Positions 27,761-38,093 are shown, counted from the first letter of the stretch. The stretch: 64,000 bases of DNA from Methylocystaceae bacterium (GCA_013373205.1 JABXIG010000003.1:186001-250000); one strand, 5' to 3'. Program-made: numbers and translations. The notes: generated by a model not told the origin, from the sequence alone.

Positions 27761-28531
27761 TTAAATTTCTCCATCCGTTTCGATTTTCAGCACGCGACCA
27801 CAATGTTTGCAATGAACTGCATCCGGTTCATGGCGGACCAGTCCGCATGTGGGGCAGGGATGGTTGACTTTGGACGGGCGAAAGATGGTCTGGACCAGCC
27901 TTAAGAACAGGGAAATACCAAAGACCATAATCACCACCGACAGCATACGCCCAAAGGGGCCTTCCAGCGTGATATCGCCAAAACCTGTGGTGGTCAGAGT
28001 GGTGACGGTAAAGTAAAGCGCATCAATATAGGTGTTGATCTGATCGTTTTGGTCGACTTCAAACACATAAACCAAGGCGGTGACAAAAAAGATGAACACC
28101 ATCAGGTTTAGGATGCTCATCATAATTTGCTCATTTTCCCGAAAGAAACTGAATTGATCGCGAAAGTCTTTGAGCACATGATAGGACCGCAGTAATCGCA
28201 GGGCGCGAACAATCCGTAAGAAAGCAAAGTTTTCGATCAGAAGCGGGGCGAGCAGGGTACCAATGACAACGATATCTGCCAAATTCATCGGGCGGATGAC
28301 AAATTGCCATCTTTTTTCAGCTGCAATAAGGCGGGCAAAATAATCAACGATCAAGACGGCCGCAATGGTAAAATCCGCGATTAAAAACGCATCGCCATGT
28401 TCAATCATGGAGGCTACAATAAAAAAAGCGATGGTCACCACATCAAAGGTCAGTAAGCCATAGCGAAAATACAGTGATTTTTTTGAATTACCGTAATAAA
28501 GGTTGTTCAGTTTTATGCGTAAACTTTCCAC
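27761..28531 (-). CDS. Voltage-gated-type potassium channel with C-terminal zinc ribbon
   Basis: 256 residues. Six membrane helices of ion-transport type; S4-like segment FLRIVRALRLLRSYHVLK with spaced Arg, and selectivity filter TTTGFGDI near residues 180-187 predicting K+ selectivity. The C-terminus adds a zinc ribbon with C226, C229, C241 and C244. The ribbon is not part of the standard channel and could sense metal or redox state or support assembly. Its stop codon is immediately next to that of the VWA gene on the other strand, with no terminator between. Confidence 0.88.
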   Translation of the reverse strand: MESLRIKLNNLYYGNSKKSLYFRYGLLTFDVVTIAFFIVASMIEHGDAFLIADFTIAAVLIVDYFARLIAAEKRWQFVIRPMNLADIVVIGTLLAPLLIENFAFLRIVRALRLLRSYHVLKDFRDQFSFFRENEQIMMSILNLMVFIFFVTALVYVFEVDQNDQINTYIDALYFTVTTLTTTGFGDITLEGPFGRMLSVVIMVFGISLFLRLVQTIFRPSKVNHPCPTCGLVRHEPDAVHCKHCGRVLKIETDGEI

Positions 28532-28600
28532 TGCACACTATTCCCTTTGCTTTCACACACATAAATCTTAGCAAAAAAGCAAAGGGCTTGCGAAAAAAAA

Positions 28601-30031
28601 TCAGCGTTTCTTTTTCTTGTTTTCGTAAGGGTTATCGCCTTTGCGCAACATCACACGGATGGGAACGCCTTCAATACCGAAATCTTCGCGGATGCCGTTG
28701 GCGATATAGCGCAAATATGAATCCGGTAAATCGCCGGGCTTATTGGCAAAAATAACAAAGGTTGGTGGGCGGGTTTTCGCTTGGGTCATATAACGCAAAC
28801 GCAGACGACGGCCCTGTGCCAAGGGGGGCGGGTGCATCTCGGTCATTTGTTCCAGCCACCGATTCAGCTGACCTGTGGGGATGCGGGCGTTCCATTTGTC
28901 ATACACATCAAAGATTGCCGGAAATAGTTTGTCTGTGCCGCGACCTGTCTTTGCTGACAGGGTAATGACCGGGATGCCACGGACCTGTGACATGGATTTT
29001 TCCATGCGATCAGACAGCTTTTGCAAAGCCTCTTTTCGGTCTTTGACGTCATCCCATTTATTAGCGATAATGACCAGAGCGCGGCCTTCATCAATGGTTT
29101 CCTTGGCAATAACAAGATCCTGCTTTTCCAGCATAACGTTACTGTCTAACACCAAACAGACGATTTGGGCAAATTTGACTGCACGGCGTGAATCAGCGGC
29201 AGATAAGGTTTCGACCTTTTCATTGACCTTGGTGCGACGGCGCATCCCGGCTGTGTCGATCAGCTTGATACGACGGCCATCGACTTCATAATCAAGGGCG
29301 ATGGAATCACGTGTGATGCCCGCTTCCGGACCCGTTAGTAGACGTTCACTGCCAAGCAAGCGGTTAATTAAGGTTGATTTGCCCACATTCGGGCGACCAA
29401 CGATGGCGACTTGTAAGGGCAGGTTTGAAAAATCCTGTTCTTCAACCTCATTACCTTCTTCATCCACGATGGTGCGGGTAATGACCTGTGACAGCAGTTT
29501 TTCTTCTTCGACCAAGGCAGCGTTATCTTCCATCCATTTATCAAAATGGGGCTGGATCGCTTCATAGATATTGACCATGCCTTCGCCATGTTCGGCAGAA
29601 AATGGGTAAGGATCACCAAGACCAAGACCATAGGCCTCGTAAAGGCCGTTTTCACCGGCCTTGCCTTCGCATTTATTGGCCAGCAGAACCACTTCGGTTC
29701 TTTCTGCGCGCAACCAGTCTGCAAAATGACTGTCTAGCGGGGTCACGCCAGCACGGGCATCAATCATAAAAAGGGCAAGATCAGCTTCTTCCAAAGCCAG
29801 CTCGGTCTGTTGACGCATGCGGGCTTCTAAAGAATCATCAAAGGCTTCTTCAAGACCAGCGGTGTCAATAACCTTGAATTCAAGGTCAGCGATACGGCCC
29901 GTACCCTCACGGCGATCACGCGTCACACCGGGGGTGTCGTCCACAATCGCCAGCTTTTTGCCGACCAAACGGTTGAAGAGTGTGGATTTGCCCACATTGG
30001 GGCGGCCCACGATTGCCACAGTAAACGGCAT
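28601..30031 (-). CDS. der: Ribosome-assembly GTPase Der (EngA)
   Basis: 476 residues. Two tandem GTPase domains, each with GRPNVGKSTLF/I, DTPGVTRDRREG or EAGITRDSI, DTAGLE / DTAGMRRR and NKCE / NKWD motifs, then the KH-like C-terminal domain. Needed for 50S subunit maturation. It lies downstream of bamB and the yfgM-like gene on the same strand, a common alphaproteobacterial arrangement. Confidence 0.97.
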   Translation of the reverse strand: MPFTVAIVGRPNVGKSTLFNRLVGKKLAIVDDTPGVTRDRREGTGRIADLEFKVIDTAGLEEAFDDSLEARMRQQTELALEEADLALFMIDARAGVTPLDSHFADWLRAERTEVVLLANKCEGKAGENGLYEAYGLGLGDPYPFSAEHGEGMVNIYEAIQPHFDKWMEDNAALVEEEKLLSQVITRTIVDEEGNEVEEQDFSNLPLQVAIVGRPNVGKSTLINRLLGSERLLTGPEAGITRDSIALDYEVDGRRIKLIDTAGMRRRTKVNEKVETLSAADSRRAVKFAQIVCLVLDSNVMLEKQDLVIAKETIDEGRALVIIANKWDDVKDRKEALQKLSDRMEKSMSQVRGIPVITLSAKTGRGTDKLFPAIFDVYDKWNARIPTGQLNRWLEQMTEMHPPPLAQGRRLRLRYMTQAKTRPPTFVIFANKPGDLPDSYLRYIANGIREDFGIEGVPIRVMLRKGDNPYENKKKKR

Positions 30032-30066
30032 TGTTTTAAATCCTAATGCGTCAAGCTTCTGTCAGC

Positions 30067-31407
30067 TTAACGGTATGCAACCAAATCCGCACCGTCTGAT
30101 AGGAAATAAAGTGTCTTATTGGCCGCCAAAGGGGGGACAATAATACGATCCGGCATTTCAACAAGGCCGAGAATTTCGCCATCATAAGGTGAAACGGAAT
30201 ATGCCTGTTCGTTGCTGCCTGCAACGATCAGACGGTCCGATACCAAGATCGGTGTGCTCCAGGTCAGGTTGCCCCGACGTTCTTCCGGGTCTTCCCAACG
30301 CGGCAAGGTCGTGACCCAATGGATGCGGCCATCGTTGCGGTTTACACAGACTAATTCAGCATCCGGCGTCACCACAAAAAGATAGTCCCCCGCGATCCAG
30401 GGTGTTTCCTGACTAGAGAGTTCCTGGGACCAATAACGCTGTCCGCTTTGTAAGTCAATGGAAACAAATGTTCCGGAGTTAGAAATCGCATAAACGCGCC
30501 CGCGATCAATGATCGGACGTCCACGAATGGCTGTGAGGGCTGAAACTGCATCGGTGCGACGCGCACCTGTCAGGTTATCGGCCCAGACCTGATTGCCGTT
30601 TTCCACTTTCAAGGCGACCACATCACCAGAAGAAAAAGCGGCGACCACAACGCCGCTATCAACGGCCGGGCTGGCCCCGCCCAAGATACTGGCTGTTTCT
30701 GAAATGCCTTGGTAATTCCAGATTTTTGATCCATCACGGCCATCAAAGGCAATCAATTCGTTGTTCAGGGTAATGACAAAAACCCGATTGCCCCGTGCAG
30801 TTGGTGCCGCGCGCATGGGGGCATCAGCTTTACTGACCCACAGGGCTTTCCCTGTGTTTGCATCAATCCCGAAGACCAATGCAAAGCCAGTTGCCACATA
30901 TAGGCGACCATTATCATAAGCCAGACCGCCACTGATATGACCGTCATCTTCATGTTCTGGTGTCAGTTCCAGTTCCCATAAACGTTTGCCTGTTTCGGCA
31001 TCAAAGGCAGAAACCAGATTTTCAGAATCGATTGTGAAGATTTTACCACCTGCGACAATGGGTTGGGCCACAATGCGTTCACTGTCATCAGATCCATCAC
31101 CAACGCTTGTTTGCCAAATTTTTGCCAGACCTTCCGCGACTTCGATGTGGTGCATGGCATGGTTGGCAAAACCACCAGCTTGCGGCCATTCCATATTCGG
31201 GCTGGGTGGGGGCAGCAGGACTTGTGATCCCGCCAGTTCAGGATCCGGCTTTAAAGATCGTTCATGCAGAAGAACGGAGATGCGTTCCCCCGGCAGAGGC
31301 GGGGCTTCTTCCGCACCCAGCCAGGTGTCGCAGGCACTTAAAGAGATCGCGGCCAGTCCCGCCAAACATAAGCGACGTAACATCTTTGTGGTTTGCGTTT
31401 TCAACAT
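30067..31407 (-). CDS. bamB: Outer-membrane assembly lipoprotein BamB
   Basis: 446 residues. Lipoprotein signal with lipobox LSAC near residue 26, then eight-bladed PQQ-like beta-propeller repeats (for example FDAETGKRLWELELTPEHEDD, GIDANTGKALW, FDGRDGSKIW). BamB assists the BAM complex in inserting outer-membrane proteins. Follows the yfgM-like gene by 18 bases. A second Met at residue 9 is also possible as start. Confidence 0.92.
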   Translation of the reverse strand: MLKTQTTKMLRRLCLAGLAAISLSACDTWLGAEEAPPLPGERISVLLHERSLKPDPELAGSQVLLPPPSPNMEWPQAGGFANHAMHHIEVAEGLAKIWQTSVGDGSDDSERIVAQPIVAGGKIFTIDSENLVSAFDAETGKRLWELELTPEHEDDGHISGGLAYDNGRLYVATGFALVFGIDANTGKALWVSKADAPMRAAPTARGNRVFVITLNNELIAFDGRDGSKIWNYQGISETASILGGASPAVDSGVVVAAFSSGDVVALKVENGNQVWADNLTGARRTDAVSALTAIRGRPIIDRGRVYAISNSGTFVSIDLQSGQRYWSQELSSQETPWIAGDYLFVVTPDAELVCVNRNDGRIHWVTTLPRWEDPEERRGNLTWSTPILVSDRLIVAGSNEQAYSVSPYDGEILGLVEMPDRIIVPPLAANKTLYFLSDGADLVAYR

Positions 31408-31425
31408 GATAATCTCTATATCTTT

Positions 31426-32100
31426 TTAACCGTTATAGGCTTGGGCAAATTCGTTGGCGCGTTGGCGCATACCCGGTGGGACGCTGGCATCATCGATCAT
31501 GGAGGACATAATCTTGTGGGCTTCTTCCATGTTACCGGCTTTGGCGTGTGCGTAGGCTGTCAGCTCACTTGCCGCATGACGCCATGGGTTGGCGCCACCG
31601 ACCAGGGGCTGTAAGCGATTAATGATATCGTTTGCATCCATGACTTCAAGACCGTTTAAGGCCCCCATGATCAGTGCCATATCACGAAAAACGGGATCAA
31701 TTTCACCATTTTGGGCAATCAGAAAATAGGCATCGGCAGCCTCTTTTGCTTTGCCTTGCTCTGCCATCAGGGCGGCTGCCTGCATGCGGGCTAAAACGCT
31801 GTAGCCGGTCCCGGTTTGATCTGCCAGGGTCTGAAATGCATTTTGGGCTTCAGCAAAATTATCTTCGCGGGCCAGATCCATGGCAGCAGCATATTGTTCG
31901 CCCAGTTCAGAACGTTGGGAAAGATCGTAGGATTTCCAGCCTTCAAAGGCAGCAACACCAAGGATCACAGCAATAATGGCACCAATCAGCAGGTTGCCAT
32001 ATTTTTGCCAGAGCTGGGTTGCCTTATCCTGACGCAGTTCATCATCGATTTCTTTAAACAGATTGCTTACGGAAGCATCTTCTTCTTTAGCCACGGCCAT
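31426..32100 (-). CDS. YfgM-like membrane-anchored TPR protein
   Basis: 224 residues. Cytoplasmic N-terminus with FKEIDDELRQDKATQLWQKYG, one membrane helix at about 33-50, then periplasmic TPR-like helices. This matches the YfgM/DUF2133-type family, which links to the Sec translocon and periplasmic chaperones. Gene order yfgM-bamB-der supports the call. Confidence 0.85.
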   Translation of the reverse strand: MAVAKEEDASVSNLFKEIDDELRQDKATQLWQKYGNLLIGAIIAVILGVAAFEGWKSYDLSQRSELGEQYAAAMDLAREDNFAEAQNAFQTLADQTGTGYSVLARMQAAALMAEQGKAKEAADAYFLIAQNGEIDPVFRDMALIMGALNGLEVMDANDIINRLQPLVGGANPWRHAASELTAYAHAKAGNMEEAHKIMSSMIDDASVPPGMRQRANEFAQAYNG

Positions 32101-32256
32101 ATTCCCAAAATAAATTCAAAAAGGTGGCGATAACATAGCTTTTCAGGCGCGCCATTGCAAACGTGCTTTCGCCCAATAGACAAGATTTGATACTTTTTTT
32201 GTGACGAACAGCGTCTCATGATGTTAAATGGGGCAAAAGTCATCTGAAAGCCGATC

Positions 32257-32859
32257 ATGAAACGCACGCTATATCTTATCGCCCTCCTTCTTGCTGTCTT
32301 CACTGCTGTTGCTTACGTCATCGGTAAAGGTTGGGAAAAAGAAGCCGAGATACAAAAGGTCGAAATGACCAAAGGGCAAATGATAAAGATGTGGTTTAAA
32401 CAGGCCAAACAGGGCAAGCCGGAGGCGCAATATGCTTTAGGGCTTTATTATGAAAAGGAGCGTACCGACTATTTAAATGCACAGAAATGGTACCGTGTTG
32501 CTGCGACCAAGGGGCAGCATGGCGGGGCGCAATATAAGCTGGCGCAACTATATCTAAATGGCCGCGGGGTGGAAAATAATCTACCCAATGCCATGAAATG
32601 GTTTCGTCTGTCCGCTGAAAAAGGCGATGCTCGGGGGCAATATTTCATGGGTGTTGCCAAGCGTGATGGATGGGAAGAAAAGCCAGACTTTATAGAGGCT
32701 TATAAATGGTTTTTGCTGGCAAATAAAAATCCGTCCCTTGTCAGTGGAGAAGAAGAAAGATTCGATACAGCTAAAGCGCTGGCAGAGATGGATCGTAAAA
32801 TGAGCAAATTTGATCGCGAAGAAGCACAAAAACGTGCCGACAAATGGCACCCTAAGTGA
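32257..32859 (+). CDS. Sel1-repeat protein with N-terminal membrane anchor
   Basis: 200 residues. A hydrophobic N-terminal helix (about 5-22) is followed by three Sel1-like repeats: QAKQGKPEAQYALGLYYE, AATKGQHGGAQYKLAQLY and SAEKGDARGQYFMGVAK. Sel1 proteins are adaptors for protein contacts, often in the periplasm. The gene stands alone between divergent yfgM and pyrD; no pathway is implied. Confidence 0.85.
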   Translation: MKRTLYLIALLLAVFTAVAYVIGKGWEKEAEIQKVEMTKGQMIKMWFKQAKQGKPEAQYALGLYYEKERTDYLNAQKWYRVAATKGQHGGAQYKLAQLYLNGRGVENNLPNAMKWFRLSAEKGDARGQYFMGVAKRDGWEEKPDFIEAYKWFLLANKNPSLVSGEEERFDTAKALAEMDRKMSKFDREEAQKRADKWHPK

Positions 32860-32898
32860 TATTGTCTGCACGGTTTTTTGAATTTAAGGGGATAGATC

Positions 32899-33951
32899 AT
32901 GGGGCTTTATACATTTGTTGGACCTTTTCTGCGTCTGCTTTCACCGGAAAAAGCGCATGGTATTGCGCTGACATCTCTGAAATCCGGTTTACTGCCCAAG
33001 AAAAAAAGCCTGATTGATCCCATTCTGCAACAAACCTTATGGGGCATGACATTTAATAATCCGGTAGGGCTTGCCGCAGGTTTTGATAAAAACGCTGAAG
33101 TGCCGGATGCCATTCTGGGACAAGGCTTTGGCTTTACCGAAATTGGCTCCGTCACCCCTAAGCCACAACCGGGCAACCCTCAGCCGCGTTTGTTTCGTTT
33201 GACCGAAGATCTTGCTGTGATTAACCGCATGGGCTTTAACAATGAAGGTCTGGATGCGGTGGCGGCCCGTCTGGCAGCAAGGGAACGCAAAGGAATTGTC
33301 GGTGCGAATCTAGGGAAGAACAAGACACAGGAAGATGCGGTTGCTGATTATGTTGCCGGTACCAAGGTACTGGCCCCGTTAAGTGACTATCTGGTGGTCA
33401 ATGTGTCATCCCCCAACACACCGGGCTTGCGTGCCCTTCAAAGTAAAGATCAATTGGCAGGTTTGCTTAAAGAAGTCCTGAAAACCCGTGATGACGTGGT
33501 CGATCAGGGAACAGCCCCCTTACTGTTAAAAGTCGCGCCGGACCTGACGGATGAAGATAAAACCGATATAGTTGATGTCGCTTTGGAAACCGGAATTGAC
33601 GGGCTGATCGTGTCCAATACCACGATTGATCGTCCCTATCATCTGAAAAGCGCCAATAAGGTTGAAGGTGGGGGCTTAAGTGGTCAACCATTGTTTGAAC
33701 CGTCCACACAGGTCTTACGCGAAATTGCCAAACAGGTTGACGGTAAAATTCCTTTGATCGGGGTCGGCGGTATCTCTACAGCAGATCAGGCTTATGCCAA
33801 GATCCGTGCGGGTGCGTCGCTTGTGCAGGTTTATTCTGCCCTTGTCTATGATGGTCTGGAACTTGTTGGTGATATTAATACGGGGCTGATTGAACGCCTG
33901 AAAGCCGATGGCTTTGACAGTATTACGGCTGCAATTGGGGTTGACTTGTAG
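32899..33951 (+). CDS. pyrD: Dihydroorotate dehydrogenase (quinone), class 2
   Basis: 350 residues. Membrane-associated N-terminal helix, then the FMN barrel: NPVGLAAGFDKNAEVPD, catalytic Ser region VVNVSSPNTPGLRALQ, and phosphate-binding LIGVGGISTADQAYAKIRAGASLVQVYSALVY in pattern. Oxidises dihydroorotate in pyrimidine synthesis with electrons to quinone. RBS AAGGGGA is upstream of the ATG. Confidence 0.97.
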   Translation: MGLYTFVGPFLRLLSPEKAHGIALTSLKSGLLPKKKSLIDPILQQTLWGMTFNNPVGLAAGFDKNAEVPDAILGQGFGFTEIGSVTPKPQPGNPQPRLFRLTEDLAVINRMGFNNEGLDAVAARLAARERKGIVGANLGKNKTQEDAVADYVAGTKVLAPLSDYLVVNVSSPNTPGLRALQSKDQLAGLLKEVLKTRDDVVDQGTAPLLLKVAPDLTDEDKTDIVDVALETGIDGLIVSNTTIDRPYHLKSANKVEGGGLSGQPLFEPSTQVLREIAKQVDGKIPLIGVGGISTADQAYAKIRAGASLVQVYSALVYDGLELVGDINTGLIERLKADGFDSITAAIGVDL

Positions 33952-33970
33952 CCCTCCTGAAACTAAAAGG

Positions 33971-33989
33971 CCCCTGCTTAAAGCAGGGG
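33971..33989. terminator. Palindrome after pyrD
   Basis: CCCCTGCTT and AAGCAGGGG form a 9-bp inverted repeat around one base, at the convergent junction of pyrD and accA. No T run follows, so rho-independent termination is uncertain. Confidence 0.5.
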
Positions 33990-34001
33990 CGTAAATCTGT
34001 T

Positions 34002-34019
34002 TTCCTGCGAAGGCAGGAA
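34002..34019. repeat. Short GAAG-loop palindrome (REP-like)
   Basis: TTCCTGC-GAAG-GCAGGAA, a 7-bp stem with a GAAG loop. Similar short palindromes are dispersed repeats in many proteobacteria; a related form sits at 61961-61974 in this window. Confidence 0.5.
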
Positions 34020-34039
34020 TCTACATAATTCTTATAGTT

Positions 34040-34999
34040 TTAAGCGACACCCGCGCGGCCCATGGCGAGGAATTTTTCGCGACGCCGTGCTTTTAAGACA
34101 CCGCCATCATGGGTCAGTTGGTCGCGGATAGAGGCATCCAGAACCTTACGCACAGCCGCAAAGGTTTCTTCGTGGTTGCGATGCGCGCCGCCCAGTGGTT
34201 CTTCAATCACATTATCAATCACGCCCAAACGATGCAGGTCTTGTGCCGTGATGTTCAGTGCATCGGCTGCTGATTCGGTGTAGTCGTTGGATCGCCAAAG
34301 GATTGAGGCGCAGCCTTCCGGCGAGATAACAGAATAGATGGAATGTTCCAGCATATAGACGTCATTGGCACAGGCAATGGCAATCGCGCCACCTGAGCCG
34401 CCTTCACCGATGACGATAGAGGTAAAGGGCACTTTGACGTTTAGACATTTTTCGATTGATTTGGCAATGGCTTCGCTTTGGCCACGTTCTTCAGCGTCGG
34501 CACCGGGGAAGGCCCCTGCCGTATCCACAAAGGTGACGATGGGCAGGTTAAACCGTTCTGCCATATCCATCAACCGTTGGGCTTTACGATACCCTTCAGG
34601 CTTTGCCATGCCAAAATTATGTTTTACGCGTGTTTCGGTGCTATTGCCTTTTTCATGGCCCATAACGACAACGCTGTGACCTTCAAAACGGCCCAGGCCA
34701 CCAATGATGGCATAATCTTCTGAATAGAGGCGATCACCAGCCAGCGGGGTGAAGTCTTCGATCAGGTTTTCGATATAATCCGTAGTGTGTGGTCGTTCCG
34801 GATGACGTGCCACCAGTGTTTTTTGCCAAGGGGTTAGTTTGGTATAGGTATTTTGCAGCAGGCGTTCGACTTTATTTTGTAAACGGCCGATTTCATCTGC
34901 AATGTTGATTTCCTCACCGGATGCGCTGACGTGGCGCAGTTCTTTGATTTTGCCTTCAAGCTCGGCAATCGGTTTTTCGAAATCGAGATAGGTATTCAT
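34040..34999 (-). CDS. accA: Acetyl-CoA carboxylase carboxyltransferase subunit alpha
   Basis: 319 residues, usual length. Conserved runs LDFEKPIAELEGKIKEL, RPHTTDYIENL, TFVDTAGAFPGADAEERGQ, GEGGSGGAIAIACAN and SVISPEGCASILWR are present. Transfers CO2 from biotin to acetyl-CoA with AccD for fatty acid synthesis. Convergent with pyrD. Confidence 0.97.
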   Translation of the reverse strand: MNTYLDFEKPIAELEGKIKELRHVSASGEEINIADEIGRLQNKVERLLQNTYTKLTPWQKTLVARHPERPHTTDYIENLIEDFTPLAGDRLYSEDYAIIGGLGRFEGHSVVVMGHEKGNSTETRVKHNFGMAKPEGYRKAQRLMDMAERFNLPIVTFVDTAGAFPGADAEERGQSEAIAKSIEKCLNVKVPFTSIVIGEGGSGGAIAIACANDVYMLEHSIYSVISPEGCASILWRSNDYTESAADALNITAQDLHRLGVIDNVIEEPLGGAHRNHEETFAAVRKVLDASIRDQLTHDGGVLKARRREKFLAMGRAGVA

Positions 35000-35045
35000 G
35001 AAAACCCCAATGGTAAATCATATCGTTTATGACAGTATGGCTACA

Positions 35046-35088
35046 AAAAAGCCGCTTGACGTCTTTTTGCGCCAGCGGCTTTTTAAAT
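35046..35088 (-). terminator. Terminator after the SulP gene
   Basis: AAAAAGCCGCT (35046-35056) pairs with AGCGGCTTTTT (35074-35084). An 11-bp stem flanked by A and T runs, active in both directions, between sulP and accA. Confidence 0.88.
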
Positions 35089-35108
35089 GCAAGCTTTTTC
35101 GAAAATCC

Positions 35109-36680
35109 TTAAGCTGTGTCAGGCTTTGGTTGATCTTTTTTCTGCATGATTTCTTCTGGGTAATCAACGACCAGACCATACATCGGGTCTTCGATCACGT
35201 TAATTTCCACCATGCCACTGGCTTTTTCCAAAAGTCTGGTGCAGTCGGGGCTGAGGTGACGCAAATGAAGCTGTTTACCGGCTTTGAGGTAACGTTCGGC
35301 CAAACTGTCGATGGCTTCAAGACCGGAATGGTCCCACACGCGCGATTCCACAAAGTCGATGACCACATCATCCGGATCGTTTTTAGGATCAAATAATTCC
35401 TTAAAGCTGGCGATGGAGCCGAAGAATAACGGTCCATGCAGTTGATAGACTTTGGATCCGTTGGGTAACATTTTTGTGGTTACATCAATGCGTTTTGCAG
35501 CTTTCCAGGCAAAGGCAAGAGCTGAGACAATCACCCCCACGACAACCGCAATGGCCAAGTCGCTGGCAACCGTGACGCCCGACACCAGAATAAGTACAAA
35601 CGCATCGGTGCGCGGGATTTTGTTCAGAATACGAAACGAGCTCCATTCAAATGTGCCCACAACCACCATAAACATCACTCCAACCAGGGCAGCCAGCGGA
35701 ATTTGTTCAATTAACGGTGAGGCAAAGAGAATAAAGGACAGCAAGAATAACGCTGCCGCAATCCCGGCCAGACGACCTCGCCCACCGGAATTAACGTTGA
35801 TCATGGATTGCCCGATCATCGCACAACCGCCCATACCGCCGAAAAAGCCCGTAACCACGTTTGCAGTCCCCTGTGCCATACATTCCTTTGAGGCACGTCC
35901 ATGGGTTTCTGTCAGTTCGGCGACAAGGGTCAGGGTTAGAAGGGATTCGATCAAACCGATAGCTGCCAAAATAATAGAATAGGGCAGGATGATCCAAAGT
36001 GTTTCCAGTGTAAGCGGTACAGCGGGAATATGAAATTCAGGCAAGCCACCTGCAATATGAGCCATGTCGCCAACAGTGCGGGTATCTAAACCAAACGCAA
36101 TCGCAATCACGGAAATTACGACAATCGCTGCCAATGGGGCGGGGATCAGGTTGGTAAACTTCGGCAGATATTTAATAATTGCCATGGTCAGGGCGACAAG
36201 ACCTAGCATGAGGTATAGGGGTTCTCCCGTCATCCATTGCTGGCTACCTGACGCATCTTCGACCTTGAATTGTCCCATCTGTGCAAGAAAGATAACAATC
36301 GCCAATCCATTTACAAAGCCGAGCATCACCGGATATGGCACAAGGCGAATAAATTTACCAAGATGAAGGGCACCCGCAATGATCTGAATAATCCCCATTA
36401 AAACAACAGTGGCAAAGAGATATTCCACCCCATGGTCCGCTACCAAAGTCACCATAACAACCGCCAGTGCCCCGGTCGCGCCACTAATCATGCCTGGGCG
36501 ACCGCCCAGACAGGCCGTGATTAATCCGACCATAAAGGCCGCATAGAGACCAACAAGCGGGTGAACACCAGCCACAAACGCAAAGGCGACGGCTTCGGGA
36601 ACAAGGGCAAGTGCGACGGTCAGACCGGATAAAATATCAACACGTGCGTTCGCTGATGCCTTGGAGACAAGCTGAAACAT
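35109..36680 (-). CDS. SulP-family inorganic anion transporter with STAS domain
   Basis: 523 residues from the Met that begins [11 protein letters not shown]; an upstream in-frame start adds a non-conserved stretch. Ten or more membrane helices with the SulP runs [21 protein letters not shown] and [26 protein letters not shown], then a C-terminal STAS domain (about 410-500: [25 protein letters not shown]). Substrate could be sulfate, bicarbonate or another anion; nothing nearby decides it. Confidence 0.9.
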   Translation of the reverse strand: MFQLVSKASANARVDILSGLTVALALVPEAVAFAFVAGVHPLVGLYAAFMVGLITACLGGRPGMISGATGALAVVMVTLVADHGVEYLFATVVLMGIIQIIAGALHLGKFIRLVPYPVMLGFVNGLAIVIFLAQMGQFKVEDASGSQQWMTGEPLYLMLGLVALTMAIIKYLPKFTNLIPAPLAAIVVISVIAIAFGLDTRTVGDMAHIAGGLPEFHIPAVPLTLETLWIILPYSIILAAIGLIESLLTLTLVAELTETHGRASKECMAQGTANVVTGFFGGMGGCAMIGQSMINVNSGGRGRLAGIAAALFLLSFILFASPLIEQIPLAALVGVMFMVVVGTFEWSSFRILNKIPRTDAFVLILVSGVTVASDLAIAVVVGVIVSALAFAWKAAKRIDVTTKMLPNGSKVYQLHGPLFFGSIASFKELFDPKNDPDDVVIDFVESRVWDHSGLEAIDSLAERYLKAGKQLHLRHLSPDCTRLLEKASGMVEINVIEDPMYGLVVDYPEEIMQKKDQPKPDTA

Positions 36681-36818
36681 AAAGGAAAACCTCGGGTAAT
36701 ATATATGGATTGTGCAGTGCAATAACTGTCTTTTGGCTATTCATAACAGGTATTGCAACAGCCGGCAAATTATAATTATTGCAGGCTGGCCGAGGTTTAC
36801 AGGGTTTAGGTGTGGATG

Positions 36819-38000
36819 TTAAGTGGCGATGACATTCTCGCGGTTAAGGGCTGGTCTTGGACCGATACTTTTGTTGCGGCCCGATTTTTTGGCTTCATAC
36901 ATGCGATGATCCGCCTTTTCGATCATTTCTACCCAATCCTCACAGCGGTCAGTGGTTAGCTCAGACGCCCCGATGCTGACTGTAACGGGTCTGCCATCCG
37001 GGCGCTTGCCTAAGGTCAATTCACCTAAACGGTCTAGAACCGGCACGATATGGTCCACGTCTGTGTTGGGCAGAAGAATGACAAATTCTTCGCCGCCCCA
37101 GCGGATCAACTGGTCGCTACGGCGCAGACAATCCTGAAGCCCTCTCGCAACCTGTTTCAGAACCATATCGCCTTGTTCGTGGCCAAACTCGTCATTGACT
37201 GATTTGAATTTGTCCACATCCATAAACAGTATGCTCATGGGCGCGCCAGTGCGTGACGCAATACGGTATTGCAAATCCAGATATTCTTCACCGGAACGAC
37301 GGGTGAAGGCACCTGTGAGCAAATCTTTGGACGCCTGATTGATAAGGGAGATCATGTAATGAAGCTGACTCATCCCCGAAAAGATTGATACGCCGAGTAC
37401 TACGATCATCAGCCATGTGCTGTTGATAAATTCCTGAAGATCAAAATGCGGTTGCTGGGCTGCACCTAAAATAACAACCACCATAACGGCGACCCCGGTG
37501 ATAAAGACTTCAAGCGCAGTCAAGGGAAAGACGCTTAGGCCGGCAACTACAATAAACGGAAGCAGAGCATAGGCACTGGTTACAGCTGTCCCTAAGGCAT
37601 TTGTTTCCAATCCGACCAGAAACGGCTGGGAGATCAGATAGAAAACGGGCGGAACTGCCATCATACCGCCGAGCAAGAGATAGGCGTGGTTTAGGGATCG
37701 GCAATTTTGATGCATCAGGTACAGGCCAAAGAAGACAATGGCCGAAACTGTTCGCAACATGGCAAGGATCGCCCATGTTGGCCAGGAAAATGCAAAGAAA
37801 TCAACGATAATCCAGATCGGAATAACCACGGAAAACAGCAAAGACAGCAAGCCGACACGGCTGGCAATGATCTTTGCGCGGTGACGTCGAATATGGGCCG
37901 AATGCGCAAAGGGAAACATTAATTCCATATATTCAGGAATTATGCGCAACTGGGATTTTATATTTTTAAATGCTGCCATGTTTTTCTCACGCAAGTTCAT
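36819..38000 (-). CDS. Membrane diguanylate cyclase (GGDEF)
   Basis: About 393 residues from the ATG after an AGG; another Met 7 codons on is equally possible. Six membrane helices precede the GGDEF domain. Active-site motif is GGEEF with the feedback inhibition site RRSD five residues ahead, so an active, product-inhibited c-di-GMP synthase is predicted. No sensor domain of known type is seen. Likely acts on motility or surface behaviour. Confidence 0.92.
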   Translation of the reverse strand: MNLREKNMAAFKNIKSQLRIIPEYMELMFPFAHSAHIRRHRAKIIASRVGLLSLLFSVVIPIWIIVDFFAFSWPTWAILAMLRTVSAIVFFGLYLMHQNCRSLNHAYLLLGGMMAVPPVFYLISQPFLVGLETNALGTAVTSAYALLPFIVVAGLSVFPLTALEVFITGVAVMVVVILGAAQQPHFDLQEFINSTWLMIVVLGVSIFSGMSQLHYMISLINQASKDLLTGAFTRRSGEEYLDLQYRIASRTGAPMSILFMDVDKFKSVNDEFGHEQGDMVLKQVARGLQDCLRRSDQLIRWGGEEFVILLPNTDVDHIVPVLDRLGELTLGKRPDGRPVTVSIGASELTTDRCEDWVEMIEKADHRMYEAKKSGRNKSIGPRPALNRENVIAT

Positions 38001-38093
38001 TACCAAGCCTATCACGAAAAAGAGCGAATTATTGAAATTGTCAAAAAATTTACACATAAATTTTATGGATATCAACAGGGCACTCGGATAAAA

